NCBI RefSeq assembly: GCF_000973545.1
Contig: NZ_CP010049.1
Coordinates: 709,941-773,940, forward strand
Source of the DNA: Blochmannia endosymbiont of Camponotus (Colobopsis) obliquus
GTDB taxonomy: Bacteria > Pseudomonadota > Gammaproteobacteria > Enterobacterales > Enterobacteriaceae
Direction of reading: 5' to 3'
Length of the DNA: 64,000 nucleotides
In this document: one piece after another, positions 10,083 to 22,154 of the stretch
Layout: each line of letters starts with the position of its first letter
Position numbering within the stretch: the first letter of the stretch is position 1
Translations under genes and position numbers: made by a program
Notes under the pieces: model-generated
Told to the model about the DNA's origin: nothing
Seen by the model: the letters and a program-made list of their open reading frames with translations, nothing else
The model's database searches: none

Positions 10083-11726
10083 CTATTTCTCCAACATATT
10101 TTCATTGCCAGCACCAGGAGGAACTAATGGCCAAACATTTTCAAATTCATCAATCATGACATGTAATAAAAATGAACCATTAAAACCAAATAAACGATCA
10201 AGAGCATTGGCTACTTGATTCTTATAAGTAATACATAAACCTTGAATATCAAATGCACTTACTAAAGTCAAAAAATCAGGATTATCTGTAAGAATAGTTT
10301 CACTATAACGTTCATTAAAAAATAATTCTTGCCATTGCCTAACCATACCTAATCGACGATTATCTAATAAAATAATCTTTATAGGCAATTTTTTTCTTTT
10401 AATAGTTGTTAATTCTTGAACATTCATCATAAATGAACCATCACCAGAAATACATAATACTATATCTTTTGGCCGAGCTATTTGAGCACCAATAGCTGCA
10501 GGTATTCCAAAACCCATGGTCCCTAAACCGCTAGAAGTAATAAAATTTTCTGGTTTATCAAAGCTCATATGTTGAGCAACCCACATCTGATGTTGACCTA
10601 CATCAGTAGTGATGATAGTATTTTGAGGCGCATATCTACTAACATCACGCAACAACGCTGGAGCATACACTGATTCTTTAATTGATTCATATGACCAACA
10701 ATACTTTTGTTTCAATTCTCGTACTTCTATACGCCAATGATCAATGAACAATGGTTGAATTAACATAGGCAACACATGCTTAATATCACCTAATAAAACG
10801 ATATTAGATTGACGTAATTTATTCAACTCTGATGAATCAATATCTAAATGAATAACTTTAGCTATTGGTGCAAAATCATTTAATCGTCCAGTAACTCTGT
10901 CATCAAATCTAGCACCTACAGCAATTAATAAATCACATTTTTGAACGGCTAAATTAGCTGCTTGATTACCATGCATACCTAACATACCTAAATAGCAAGT
11001 GTCCCTATAATCTGGAGCACCAAGGCCTTTTAACGTTACCACGGTTGGTATCCCTGTTATTTTAATAAATTCACGTAATATCTGTACTGCACCAGACATA
11101 CCAACACCGCCTCCGATATAAAGAACAGGTTTTTTAGATTTACTCATTAAAATACGTGCCTTTTCTACATTCTCGCTAGGTATATTGTGCACTTTATTAC
11201 ATACACTTACACTATAAGCAGGAAGATTGCTAACAGATAGTTGAATATCTTTAGGAATATCAATCAATACAGGTCCAGGTCGTTCACTATTTGCAACGAT
11301 AAATGCTTCTCTAAAAATATCTGGTAAAAGTTCTAACGATTCAACTAAATAACTATGCTTAGTACAAGCTAAAGATAAACCCAATATATCTATCTCCTGA
11401 AAAGCATCGGTGCCAATAAAAACAGAACCAACTTGACCAGTTATAGCTACCAAAGGCACTGAATCTAATAATGCATCTGCTAAACCAGTAATAAGATTAG
11501 TCGCTCCAGGACCAGATGTTGCTAAACAAACACCAATTTTACCAGAAGTTCTCGCATAACCAATTGCTGCTAATACTGCTCCTTGTTCATGACGACACAA
11601 TACATGCTCTATTTTAGCATCTAATAAAGCATCATATATTGGCATAATAGCGCCACCTGGATAACCAAAAATTATGTCAACACCATGCTGTTGAATGGCT
11701 TTTACTATCCATTGAGCTCCATTCAT
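10083..11726 (-). CDS. ilvG: Acetolactate synthase II large catalytic subunit
   Basis: The 547-residue ThDP enzyme makes acetolactate from pyruvate, or acetohydroxybutyrate from pyruvate and 2-oxobutanoate. Visible are the N-terminal [15 protein letters not shown] motif, the ThDP glutamate in [20 protein letters not shown], and the C-terminal ThDP/Mg motif [13 protein letters not shown] chose the ATG at 11726 (MNGAQWIV), the E. coli start, with GAGG ten bases upstream; the ATG at 11744 has no ribosome site. Isozyme II is naturally insensitive to valine feedback. The gene is intact here, whereas it is frameshifted in E. coli K-12. Confidence 0.97.
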   Translation of the reverse strand: MNGAQWIVKAIQQHGVDIIFGYPGGAIMPIYDALLDAKIEHVLCRHEQGAVLAAIGYARTSGKIGVCLATSGPGATNLITGLADALLDSVPLVAITGQVGSVFIGTDAFQEIDILGLSLACTKHSYLVESLELLPDIFREAFIVANSERPGPVLIDIPKDIQLSVSNLPAYSVSVCNKVHNIPSENVEKARILMSKSKKPVLYIGGGVGMSGAVQILREFIKITGIPTVVTLKGLGAPDYRDTCYLGMLGMHGNQAANLAVQKCDLLIAVGARFDDRVTGRLNDFAPIAKVIHLDIDSSELNKLRQSNIVLLGDIKHVLPMLIQPLFIDHWRIEVRELKQKYCWSYESIKESVYAPALLRDVSRYAPQNTIITTDVGQHQMWVAQHMSFDKPENFITSSGLGTMGFGIPAAIGAQIARPKDIVLCISGDGSFMMNVQELTTIKRKKLPIKIILLDNRRLGMVRQWQELFFNERYSETILTDNPDFLTLVSAFDIQGLCITYKNQVANALDRLFGFNGSFLLHVMIDEFENVWPLVPPGAGNENMLEK

Positions 11727-13003
11727 ATTTAAATAACCTCGCATCTACAATCTGTTATTTCATTTTATTATAACTCACACAATCACATAAAATATGAATA
11801 AAAATTACCAAAATTTTTAAATAATATCATTAAAAATTTTCGCAAAATAAACTCTGTATATATTAACAAAATGCAAAAAAATGCATAACATCTACATACT
11901 ACTAACATAATTTAAATAATTTTAACATACAACCTATGTAAATAATAAATTTAATCATAAATCTCTATAAAACAAAAAAATTAAATTATATTTAATAACC
12001 TTTATTACTAAATAAAATAATTATACCACTAATATAAATAAAAAATAAACGTTAATTCGAATCCTAAATTATAAAAAACACATAATATAACTAATATCCA
12101 AAAAAAATTACTGTACCCTATTAACGTACCAAATATATTAAATTAAGTAAATAAAATAAATATTTAAAAATAACAAAATATATAATACTAAATTAATATT
12201 ATTAATGACAATCGTTAATATAATATTCAACACGTAATGATTATTTTATGCAAATAATAATAAATAATAGATATCATAAAATATTATATATAAAATAATT
12301 ATTTAAATAATCAATAAAATAGATGGTATATAAAATAAAAAATAACTAAAAACTTATTATCAACCATTAAGAATGTTAAACAAAATTATATTATAAAATA
12401 ATTAATTTTCTTATCCGATATTACTTAACAGTAAAATTATATCAGTCTATACATCCTAATTCCTAAAAATATCTAACTTTTTAAATATTTAATACATAAA
12501 TTAAATTCAAATCATATTCTGTTTTATATGCCTCTAGTGATTATTATCCCTACATAAAACATAAATGCAAAATATTACAAATAATAATTCTACTAATTAA
12601 AATAATTTTTACTAAATAACAGATTTTAGTAATCAACAATAAAATTATTAAATCTACAATACATTAATTTAAACAAAACATTAATACCTTACACATATAA
12701 TATCAATACACATCACATAATTTAATTATCATTTACAACTAATATTTAATTTATAAACAATATGATAATATATTACACTCTTGAATATAATTAAAATTAT
12801 TCAACAACATACACTTAAACAACTTCATACTTTTAATAAAATTAAATATATTTCAAAAATTGTATAAAATGTTGTATTTAAACTTTAATACGTTATTATT
12901 TATAATCTAAATAATATACTTTTCAATAAATCAAGCAAAACATCTCATAACGTTAAGCATATTCTTTAGTTTTCCTTACGAACCATAAATTCCTGTATAT
13001 TTG
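11727..13003. other. Intergenic region, tRNA-Trp to ilvG
   Basis: This 1.28-kb stretch has very high AT content and short A/T repeats. In E. coli the interval holds hdfR and neighbours. No gene, RNA gene or long inverted repeat is recognised apart from the possible ilvG promoter. Confidence 0.55.
11767..11772 (-). promoter_or_regulatory. Possible -10 box for ilvGMED
   Basis: A perfect TATAAT hexamer on the minus strand lies about 40 bases upstream of the ilvG start. The matching -35 is weak. I see no ilvL-type leader peptide rich in Ile, Leu and Val, and no GC-rich attenuator between it and ilvG. Confidence 0.3.
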
Positions 13004-13076
13004 CAGGGGTGGAGAGTTTTGAACTCCCAACTTCCGGTTTTGGAGACCGGTGCTCTCCCAATTGAACTACACCCCT
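13004..13076 (-). tRNA. trpT: tRNA-Trp (CCA), trpT
   Basis: The cloverleaf has acceptor AGGGGTG paired to CACCCCT, anticodon loop CTCCAAA (anticodon CCA) and discriminator G. It matches E. coli trpT, the distal tRNA of rrnC. The bases after the discriminator are CAA, so the 3' CCA is not encoded; it looks like a decayed CCA. It lies 18 bases after tRNA-Asp. Confidence 0.96.
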
Positions 13077-13094
13077 AAACAAATAAAATCACAA

Positions 13095-13168
13095 CGGTGC
13101 GGACGGGACTTGAACCCGCGACCTCTGGCGTGACAAGCCAATATTCTCACCATCTGAACTACCGCACC
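13095..13168 (-). tRNA. aspT: tRNA-Asp (GUC), aspT
   Basis: The cloverleaf has acceptor GGTGCGG paired to CCGCACC, anticodon GTC and discriminator G. It matches E. coli aspT, which follows 5S rRNA in rrnC. TTG follows the discriminator, so CCA is not encoded. Only 16 bases separate it from the upstream tRNA-Ala. Confidence 0.96.
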
Positions 13169-13184
13169 ACTATACAAAACTTAA

Positions 13185-13257
13185 TGGAGCTGAGCGGAAT
13201 TGAACCGCTAACCTTCTGCGTGCAAAACAGATGCTCTACCAATTGAGCTACAGCCCC
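13185..13257 (-). tRNA. alaT: tRNA-Ala (UGC), orphan rRNA-spacer type
   Basis: The cloverleaf has anticodon loop TTTGCAC (anticodon TGC), discriminator A and the G3-U70 wobble pair that defines alanine identity. It matches the tRNA-Ala of the 16S-23S spacer of enterobacteria. No rRNA flanks it: murI lies upstream and tRNA-Asp 16 bases downstream. TTA follows the discriminator, so CCA is not encoded. Confidence 0.96.
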
Positions 13258-13471
13258 TTACGCAATACCACTATTTATTTTATTTAATAAAAACAACACA
13301 AAATAACCACGAGTAAATTATTTTTTTATGCACTAAAACTATATCTAAAACAATAAATTCATAAAGTACAATTACAGCAATTTAAACAACAAAAACAACA
13401 AAATAAAACGGTAAATGGTAAACTATTTAACAAGATAATACAAGGTTTAATTAACAAAAAAAATAAACATG

Positions 13472-14290
13472 CTACATAAAAATAACCTCTAAAGAACTAA
13501 AACCATAAGAATTAATGAAAGACATTGATTTTAACATTTCATCTGTCATAACAGAACAATACATTACATTTTTTTGTATTATTCCGCAATACTTAGTATC
13601 AATTATATCATGCATTAATTTTGCAACATAACTAGCGATATATCTTGATGAATCTATTAATTGCGTGCCATTTGGAAATAATTCTTGCAATTCATCTTTT
13701 AAAAACAAAAAATGAGTACAACCCAAAATTACGGTGTCGGGTGGATTAAATAACTCTAACCAAGGAATTAAAATACTACGTAAAAAAGATCTTGATACTA
13801 TATCACCAAACTTCTTTCTTTCAGCTATTGTTACTAAACTAGAAGATCCTAAAAATAGAAAATTACAATCACGAGCATATTTATTAACTAATGCAAGAAT
13901 ATATTTATGTTTAACAGTAATACAAGTCCCCAATAATCCAATAATTTTATTACGAGTTAATTGAACTGCTAATTTTACTGCAGGAAAAACACCAATAATT
14001 CTACATAAAAATACTTTACGTAACATCGATAATGCAACAATACTAGCAGTATTACAAGCAACAATAATTAAATCTAAAACATGATGTTTCAGAATTGCAC
14101 TAATAATAGCAATCATTCGATCGACAATAAATTGCTCTGATCGTTCTCCATAAGGAAACCCTTTATTATCGAAAAAATATAAATAACGTACATGAGGTAA
14201 CATATTTCTAATTTCTAAATAAATAGATAATCCTCCAATACCTGAATCTATCACTAAAATAACAGGTTGTTTAACAGAACAATTATACAT
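13472..14290 (-). CDS. murI: Glutamate racemase
   Basis: The 272-residue protein converts L- to D-glutamate for peptidoglycan. Both catalytic cysteines are present in the usual motifs VACNTAS and LGCTHF, and the N-terminal IDSGIGGLS motif follows the start. The ATG at 14290 is preferred; the frame extends seven codons upstream to a TTG, and neither start has a good ribosome site. Residues are divergent but the length is near that of E. coli MurI (285). In E. coli murI sits directly upstream of rrnB, and here it sits upstream of the orphan tRNA-Ala. Confidence 0.93.
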   Translation of the reverse strand: MYNCSVKQPVILVIDSGIGGLSIYLEIRNMLPHVRYLYFFDNKGFPYGERSEQFIVDRMIAIISAILKHHVLDLIIVACNTASIVALSMLRKVFLCRIIGVFPAVKLAVQLTRNKIIGLLGTCITVKHKYILALVNKYARDCNFLFLGSSSLVTIAERKKFGDIVSRSFLRSILIPWLELFNPPDTVILGCTHFLFLKDELQELFPNGTQLIDSSRYIASYVAKLMHDIIDTKYCGIIQKNVMYCSVMTDEMLKSMSFINSYGFSSLEVIFM

Positions 14291-14526
14291 TTTAATTTTT
14301 AAACACAACAATTATTATATAACACTTCAATTATAACAAATCACATAAACCTTAAAATAATTATTTATACTAAAATAATTAACAAATTATAAGAATAAAA
14401 CAAAAAAATTATTCAGCAGTATATAAATTAATTAAAATAATTTTAATAAAAAAACAAACACTAACAAATTGCTATTTTATAATTTGAAATAACATGACAA
14501 ATACATTATACATTATATTAGCATCT

Positions 14527-16212
<1,686 letters not shown>

Positions 16213-17364
16213 TTAACTAATTTTTTGAAATGCATACTCTAAATCATCAATCAAATCGCTACTATCCTCTATACCTACAGATAAACGCAACAACATATTG
16301 TTAATGCCAGCATACTTTCGAGCCTCTAATGACATCCCAGCATGAGTCATAGTAGCAGGATGAGAAATTAAACTTTCTATACCACCAAAAGATTCAGCTA
16401 AAGTAAAAAGCTTTAATGAAGATAAAAACTGACGTAATATTATCTCATTACCATCAATTTCAAAACTTAACATTGCACCAAACCCTTTTTGTTGTTTACA
16501 AGCAACCTGATAACCACAACTGTCAACTAATCCAGGATAATACAATTTTCGTACCTTAGATTGATTCTTTAAAAAATTAAAAATATTTTGAGCACTATCC
16601 TGTTGTTGATAAATACGTGGAATCAACGTACGTATTCCTCGTAAAAGTTGATAACTATCAAAAGCTCCACAAGTTATACCTAAGGTATTACCCCACCACA
16701 ATATTTTATCAAGAATACCAACATCTTTTGCAATTATTGCTCCTGCTACTAAATCAGAATGACCATTCAAATATTTAGTGCATGAATGAACTACTAAATC
16801 AGCACCTAATAATAATGGCTGCTGTAATACTGGACTCATAATTGTATTATCTACAACACATATAGATTGCATTTCATGAGCAATATTACAAATATTAGCA
16901 ATATCTACCACACGTAATAAAGGATTGCTTGGAGTTTCAATAAAAATCAATTTGGGAGAACAAGATAATGCTGTAACTACAGCTTGTTGATCAGTTTGAT
17001 CAACAAATTGAACACGATAAGCTTTACGCTGACTTAAACTATCTAACAATCGATAAGTACCTCCATAACAATCATGGGGCGCTATTACAAGATCTCCAGG
17101 AAGAAGAAAAGTAGTACACAGCAAATGAATTGCAGACATTCCACTGCTAGTTACTATCGCTCCAACACCACCCTCAAGAGCTGTTAAAGATTTTTGTACT
17201 ACATCACGAGTAGGATTCTTCCGCCTTGAATAATCATATACTCTAGGTGTATTAAAATCAGCAAATTTATAAGTACTTGAAAGAGCAATTGGAGGTACAA
17301 TGTATCCATATTGATCGTCATCACCTAATTCACTACGCGCTGCTATAGTTGCTTGTTTGAACAT
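16213..17364 (-). CDS. metB: Cystathionine gamma-synthase
   Basis: The 383-residue fold-type I PLP enzyme condenses O-succinylhomoserine with cysteine to cystathionine. It has PPIALSSTYKF, YDYSRRKNPTRD, SSGMSAIHL, PHDCYGGTYR and the PLP-lysine motif HSCTKYLNGHSD. E. coli MetB has 386 residues. The substrate comes from MetA, also in this window. Upstream is rpmE; metJ, which lies between them in E. coli, is absent, and I see no MetJ-box sequence in the 169-base gap. MetB of E. coli is also known to release 2-oxobutanoate by gamma-elimination, relevant because ilvA is missing here. Confidence 0.97.
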   Translation of the reverse strand: MFKQATIAARSELGDDDQYGYIVPPIALSSTYKFADFNTPRVYDYSRRKNPTRDVVQKSLTALEGGVGAIVTSSGMSAIHLLCTTFLLPGDLVIAPHDCYGGTYRLLDSLSQRKAYRVQFVDQTDQQAVVTALSCSPKLIFIETPSNPLLRVVDIANICNIAHEMQSICVVDNTIMSPVLQQPLLLGADLVVHSCTKYLNGHSDLVAGAIIAKDVGILDKILWWGNTLGITCGAFDSYQLLRGIRTLIPRIYQQQDSAQNIFNFLKNQSKVRKLYYPGLVDSCGYQVACKQQKGFGAMLSFEIDGNEIILRQFLSSLKLFTLAESFGGIESLISHPATMTHAGMSLEARKYAGINNMLLRLSVGIEDSSDLIDDLEYAFQKIS

Positions 17365-17533
17365 GATTTGTATACCTATAAAGTACCTGAAACTTATATT
17401 ATACCATGCAAAATAAATAACCCAATATCAATTATATAACGACACATCAGCAATAAACACCAACCAATTCATTAGTTCAGAAATAAAGTATTTACTATTT
17501 TTTTAATAACGTTAAATTACTGACAAACGAATA

Positions 17534-17743
17534 TTATTTTATTAAAGCACCGAATTGTTTGTTAAAACGATTTACACGTCCACGATTATCTATAGCACGT
17601 TGTGTGCCTGTATAAAATGAATGACAAAAACCACAAACATCCAAATTAATATTATTATGTAGAGTAGTTTTTATTTCAATGACGCTGCCACACGAACAAA
17701 ACGCTTTAATTTCTTTATATTTTGGATGAATATTTTTTTTCAT
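17534..17743 (-). CDS. rpmE: 50S ribosomal protein L31 (zinc-binding form)
   Basis: The 69-residue protein matches E. coli L31 (70 residues), starting MKKNIHPKY. The four zinc-ligand cysteines are all present (CSC near residues 16-18 and CGFC near 37-40), so this is the zinc form. It ends in [11 protein letters not shown]. The neighbour metB follows in the same direction as in enterobacteria. Confidence 0.97.
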   Translation of the reverse strand: MKKNIHPKYKEIKAFCSCGSVIEIKTTLHNNINLDVCGFCHSFYTGTQRAIDNRGRVNRFNKQFGALIK

Positions 17744-18254
17744 ATGTAATTATATCATAAAATTTAAAAAATTATTAAAAACAGAAATTTACCCATTACT
17801 CATTCCAGTAAAACAACTTATATTATAAAACTAATAACAACAATGCATATCAAAATACAGCACACTCTTGTCTTTTTACATTATATAACAAATAACAATT
17901 TTTTCAAAGTAATTAACTATTGCAATAAATGAAACTCAAAAAACTTAAAAAATAATAATAATTGACTTTGCAACACTGTTATTCTGAATATATAAATCAT
18001 GCTTCAAAATACTTCTTTATAAATTAAAATAATATAAAACATGTATTATAAAATTTACCTGAAAATAAAACATCTAAAATACTATCATAACACGATAATA
18101 ATACCAAATTAAAATAAAAGAATCATTTTTTTTCCTTTACAAAAAAAATATAATACTTTATATATAAAACAATGATATTCCATGTTATTCTCTAATTGCT
18201 TGTATTGCTCCTTAAATATTCAAACATCGAACAAAACAAAATAACAAAACTACA
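17744..18254. other. Intergenic region upstream of ftsN
   Basis: This 511-base region corresponds to the lost priA and cytR of E. coli. No conserved helicase or LacI-type motif can be read in any frame. Confidence 0.55.
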
Positions 18255-18534
18255 GTGATCAACAAAGACTACATAAATATAGATAGCAAAAAAAAAACAG
18301 AAAAAACATAAAAAATTAACATCAAATCATAATAGAATAAAATACACAAGACTAATAATTATAACGCTACTTATCTTTTATGTGATCTTTATCTATTATA
18401 TTTATTCCAACAAACTCCAGAAAAATGCTGTTATATCTAAAACCAAAATATCTGAGTATAATCAAAAAATAAGTACAAACCTGCCCCCCAAACCAAAAGA
18501 AAAATGGCATTATATTAAAGAACTAAAACGATAA
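18255..18534 (+). pseudogene. ftsN: Minimal FtsN (division activator), frameshifted at an A10 run
   Basis: Two frames joined at an A10 run (18288-18297) give a 92-residue protein. Frame one opens at GTG 18255 as (M)INKDYINIDSKKK, resembling the MAQRDYV start of E. coli FtsN, whose tail contacts FtsA. Removing one A leads into a basic stretch, one membrane helix (about residues 33-50) and the segment LPPKPKEKWHYIKELKR, followed by TAA. That segment matches the essential periplasmic peptide of E. coli FtsN (residues 75-92), with its key Trp, Tyr and Leu kept. The linker and SPOR domain are gone. The position between rpmE and fpr is that of ftsN in E. coli. Whether it is rescued by slippage or dead cannot be decided from sequence alone. 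Confidence 0.75.
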
Positions 18535-19098
18535 AAACTATATAAAATAAATGAACAAATTAAAAAACGTCAAAAAATTACGAAATATACCAAAATAACT
18601 AAAGTACATATATATGATAAATAACGATAAACTGAACCGCGCCAATATTATCATATTCCTATAACTGAGAATTACTGAACGTACCTGTACATAAACTTAT
18701 AACGGTATACTTAAACATGTTCTGATTGTATGTAAAAATATCAACTTCACATCTAAACCATATTCCAAATAGTTTATAAAATATAGACTCATGATATGTA
18801 CATAAATAATACACCATAACCAGTATGTCTGGTTATACATAAAAATCCTTGACCTATCTATATTCCAAAACAAAAAAATTTTAATAAACTAAATAAACAA
18901 TAATTAATGAAACGTGTAATAAACAAAAACTTAATTAAACTTATTTTATAAACCTAAAATGTAACGATATTAACCACTATATTATATTTATATACAATGT
19001 TGTAACACAAATTATCTTATCTATAAAAATAACAGAAAATTCAATGACAAAATAGTCACAGTAATATTTAAATTATAATAATATTTACAGGAAAAAAC
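18535..19098. other. Intergenic region, ftsN to fpr
   Basis: This 564-base region is where E. coli has hslV, hslU, menA and glpFKX. A frame remains open for some codons past the ftsN stop and is rich in Lys; it may be a relic of the FtsN linker. No other gene remnant is recognised. Confidence 0.5.
18816..18836. terminator. Small hairpin, possible terminator
   Basis: A perfect 8-bp inverted repeat ATAACCAG / CTGGTTAT with a five-base loop lies 280 bases after the ftsN stop. It is GC-rich for this DNA, but no U-run follows directly. Confidence 0.35.
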
Positions 19099-19848
19099 AT
19101 GACAACATGGACTACAGGAAAAATAATACAGATAACACATTGGACAAAGCATCTGTTTACAATCATATTACATGCAGCAATAAACCCATTTATTCCAGGA
19201 CAATTTGCTAAACTAAAATTAAAAACAACAAATAATAAACATATTCAAAGAGCCTACTCATACGTCAATACACCAAATAATATCAATTTAGAATTTTACT
19301 TAGTATCTATTCCAAATGGCAAACTTAGTCCATTATTATACGTACTCCGTCCTGGAGATGAAATTTTGATTAGTAAAGAAGCATATGGTACTTTTATACT
19401 AGAAACAATTCCAAATTGTCACACCTTATGGATGTTAGCAACTGGTACTGGTATCGGGCCGTATCTCTCAATCCTTGAATATGGACAAGGATTACAACGT
19501 TTTACAAATATTGTATTAGTACATGCTGTACGTTTTGTCAAACATTTAAACTATTTACCACACATGTTAAGATTGAAAAAAAAATACAAAAAAAAAATAA
19601 AAATACAAACAATTTTAAGCCAAGAAACTATGCCAAATTCGTTAACTGGACGTCTACCATATCTTATAAAAAATGGCCTACTAGAACAAGCTGTAGGATT
19701 AACATTAGCTGTTAACAATAGTCATGTTATGTTATGTGGTAACCCTCACATGGTTTATGATGTTCAAGAACTATTAAAAAAAACAAGAGGTATGAAAAAC
19801 AATATAAAAAACAAAATAGGACAAATAACAAAAGAAAAATATTGGTGA
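19099..19848 (+). CDS. fpr: Ferredoxin/flavodoxin-NADP+ reductase
   Basis: The 249-residue flavoprotein passes electrons between NADPH and flavodoxin or ferredoxin. FAD-binding RAYSYVN and GKLSP segments, NADP-binding ATGTGIGPYLSIL, LVHAVR and LCGNPHMV, and the C-terminal Tyr-Trp are present. Length equals E. coli Fpr (248). AGGA lies seven bases before the ATG. The gene contains an A9 and an A10 run (about 19576-19597) within which the frame is still intact. tpiA follows in the same direction after 297 bases. Confidence 0.97.
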   Translation: MTTWTTGKIIQITHWTKHLFTIILHAAINPFIPGQFAKLKLKTTNNKHIQRAYSYVNTPNNINLEFYLVSIPNGKLSPLLYVLRPGDEILISKEAYGTFILETIPNCHTLWMLATGTGIGPYLSILEYGQGLQRFTNIVLVHAVRFVKHLNYLPHMLRLKKKYKKKIKIQTILSQETMPNSLTGRLPYLIKNGLLEQAVGLTLAVNNSHVMLCGNPHMVYDVQELLKKTRGMKNNIKNKIGQITKEKYW

Positions 19849-20145
19849 TCCCTGTTTGTAACAAACAACAAAATAAAATATAATATACTAATATATATAC
19901 TTTATTTTTCTGTTTTCTAAAAATAAAAATAAGACAAACATAAACCTTATAAATAACAATAATAACTAACAAAATGTTACATAAATCCAAACGTACACAA
20001 ATAAAAACATATTATACAAATTATTATTATTTCATTTAACAATGTTATTGTTCATTCAATAATGTATACATTAGACATATAAAAATAAAATAAATTTCAA
20101 AATAAATTTCAAAAATATAACAGCACAAATAAATACGGAGAAAAC

Positions 20146-20916
20146 ATGCGTTATCCATTAATAATAAGTAATTGGAAAGCAAACGGCAGTAAAACTATGA
20201 TTATTGATTTTATTCATAAATTACAAAATAATTTAAACAATAATTACGCATGTAATATCATTATCGCACCACCAATAATATATCTAGATGTAATTAAACA
20301 ATACTTAATCAATAAAGATATCATATTAGGCGCTCAAAATGTAGATATTCACATATCCGGTTCGTTTACAGGAGAAATATCCGCCAATATGCTAAAAGAT
20401 ATGGGTGTTCTATATACAATAATAGGACATTACGAAAGACGCATCCATCACAAAGAAAATAATGAAGATATTATAAAAAAATTTGATATTCTAAAAAAAA
20501 ACCATATAACTCCTATATTATGTATAGGAGAAAACAAAGAAGAAAAAATACAAAATAAAACTAAAACAGTGTGTATTCAACAAATTAATAATATAATAAA
20601 CACCTTAGGCATAGAAATACTAAAAAATTCAGTAATAGCCTATGAACCTATCTGGGCCATTGGATCCACTTCATCAGCCAATCCTAACGAAGTACAAACT
20701 CTACATAACTTTATACGTAGCTATATAGCTCAACAAAATATAGAAATAGCAGAAACAATACATCTCTTATATGGCGGATCTGTAAATACAAACAACGCTT
20801 ATGAATTATTAAGACAAAAAGACATCGACGGCTTACTAATCGGAAAAGCCTCTTTAGATCCGAAAAATCTTTCTGAAATTATTAAAATTACACAAAAAAC
20901 AAAAACACGCAACTAA
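20146..20916 (+). CDS. tpiA: Triosephosphate isomerase
   Basis: The 256-residue TIM-barrel enzyme interconverts dihydroxyacetone phosphate and glyceraldehyde 3-phosphate. Present are the N-terminal SNWKANGS with the catalytic Lys, GHYERR with the catalytic His, AYEPIWAIGS with the catalytic Glu, and the phosphate loop YGGSVN. GGAG lies seven bases before the ATG. The direct repeat AAATAAATTTC occurs twice just upstream. The gene is convergent with pfkA, separated by 275 bases that hold a clean hairpin. Confidence 0.97.
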   Translation: MRYPLIISNWKANGSKTMIIDFIHKLQNNLNNNYACNIIIAPPIIYLDVIKQYLINKDIILGAQNVDIHISGSFTGEISANMLKDMGVLYTIIGHYERRIHHKENNEDIIKKFDILKKNHITPILCIGENKEEKIQNKTKTVCIQQINNIINTLGIEILKNSVIAYEPIWAIGSTSSANPNEVQTLHNFIRSYIAQQNIEIAETIHLLYGGSVNTNNAYELLRQKDIDGLLIGKASLDPKNLSEIIKITQKTKTRN

Positions 20917-20988
20917 AATTTATTATATACTCAAACGCAATATAAAAATAATATCTATCAAGTAACAATTAATTCATGAATAATGCCA

Positions 20989-21012
20989 ATGTATATCGTA
21001 AACGATATACAT
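20989..21012. terminator. Bidirectional terminator between tpiA and pfkA
   Basis: A perfect 11-bp inverted repeat (ATGTATATCGT / ACGATATACAT) with a two-base loop lies between the converging tpiA and pfkA. The position suits a shared terminator for both strands. U-rich sequence follows on the plus strand only partly (AAAATTCTTTG). Confidence 0.6.
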
Positions 21013-21191
21013 AAAATTCTTTGAACAAACTTAATATACTTTAAATACTTATTAATTTAATATATAATATTTTTTAATAAAAATATAGTTCTTTTTCATT
21101 AACGAAACTATATAATAAATTCATATTTAAAACAAAAATAATAATTTAAATTAAATCATTATATAAAAATAATTTATTCAATAAACTAAAA

Positions 21192-22154
21192 TTAAAATAA
21201 TTTTTTCGCTATATCTAAAATTTCTTTTTTAAATGGACGTTTCATATTTAAAATAGCTTCAATAATATCATGATGCACTAATCGATCATTCTGTAATCCA
21301 ACACACCGTCCTGTATAACCTTGCAATAATAATTCAATAGAATAAGCACCCATGCGTGATGCTAATATCCGATCATAAGATATAGGATCGCCGCCACGTT
21401 GAATATGACCTAATACCGTAGCCCGTGTTTCCCTACCTGTTTTTTTTTCAATATAATGAGCCAAATCAAAAACATTACAAATATGTTCAGTAATAACAAC
21501 AATTGCATGTTTTTTCCCTTTAGCAATACCAGCTTTAATTTTACATACTAAATCTTTTGGACTAAATTCTACTTCCGGTAACACAACAAATTCACAACCA
21601 CCAGCTATAGCTGCAAACATAGTCAAATCACCACAATGACGTCCCATAACTTCAACAAGAGAAATGCGTTGATGAGAAGTTGAAGTATCACGCAAACGAT
21701 CAATAGCTTCAGTAATTGTTTCTAATGCAGTAAAATACCCAATTGTATAATCAGTACCTACAACATCATTATCTATAGTTCCTGGCAAACATATGCAAGG
21801 AAAACCAACTTCAGTCAATTTTTTAGCACCTATATAAGAACCATCACCACCAATTATCACTAAAGCATGAATATCAAGTTTATTCATATTATTAATAACA
21901 ACAGATAAAATGTAGTCTTTACAAAACTCCGGAAAGCGTGCCGAACCTAAAAATGTACCACCACGATTAATTACATCAGACACACTATAACGATTTAATT
22001 TTATTATTCGATTTTGAAATAAACCCAAATAACCATCACATACACCATACATTTCTAGACCTTCAGAAATACCTGTCCGAACAACGCCTCTAATAGCAGC
22101 ATTCATACCAGGAGAATCACCACCGCTAGTTAATACACCAACTTTCTTAATCAT
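21192..22154 (-). CDS. pfkA: 6-Phosphofructokinase I (ATP-dependent)
   Basis: The 320-residue enzyme has the same length as E. coli PfkA and phosphorylates fructose 6-phosphate in glycolysis. ATP-binding [26 protein letters not shown] and IGGDGSY, catalytic PGTIDND and allosteric-site segments are intact. I chose ATG 22154 (MIKKVGV), with AGGAG ten bases upstream; the frame runs on 27 codons further but without homology. A T9 run on the plus strand (an A9 run in the gene) lies at about 21440-21448. Confidence 0.97.
   Translation of the reverse strand: MIKKVGVLTSGGDSPGMNAAIRGVVRTGISEGLEMYGVCDGYLGLFQNRIIKLNRYSVSDVINRGGTFLGSARFPEFCKDYILSVVINNMNKLDIHALVIIGGDGSYIGAKKLTEVGFPCICLPGTIDNDVVGTDYTIGYFTALETITEAIDRLRDTSTSHQRISLVEVMGRHCGDLTMFAAIAGGCEFVVLPEVEFSPKDLVCKIKAGIAKGKKHAIVVITEHICNVFDLAHYIEKKTGRETRATVLGHIQRGGDPISYDRILASRMGAYSIELLLQGYTGRCVGLQNDRLVHHDIIEAILNMKRPFKKEILDIAKKLF

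Noticed and set aside
11727-12100. Search for an ilvL leader peptide and attenuator upstream of ilvG
   Set aside because: No Ile/Leu/Val-rich short frame followed by a terminator hairpin was found.
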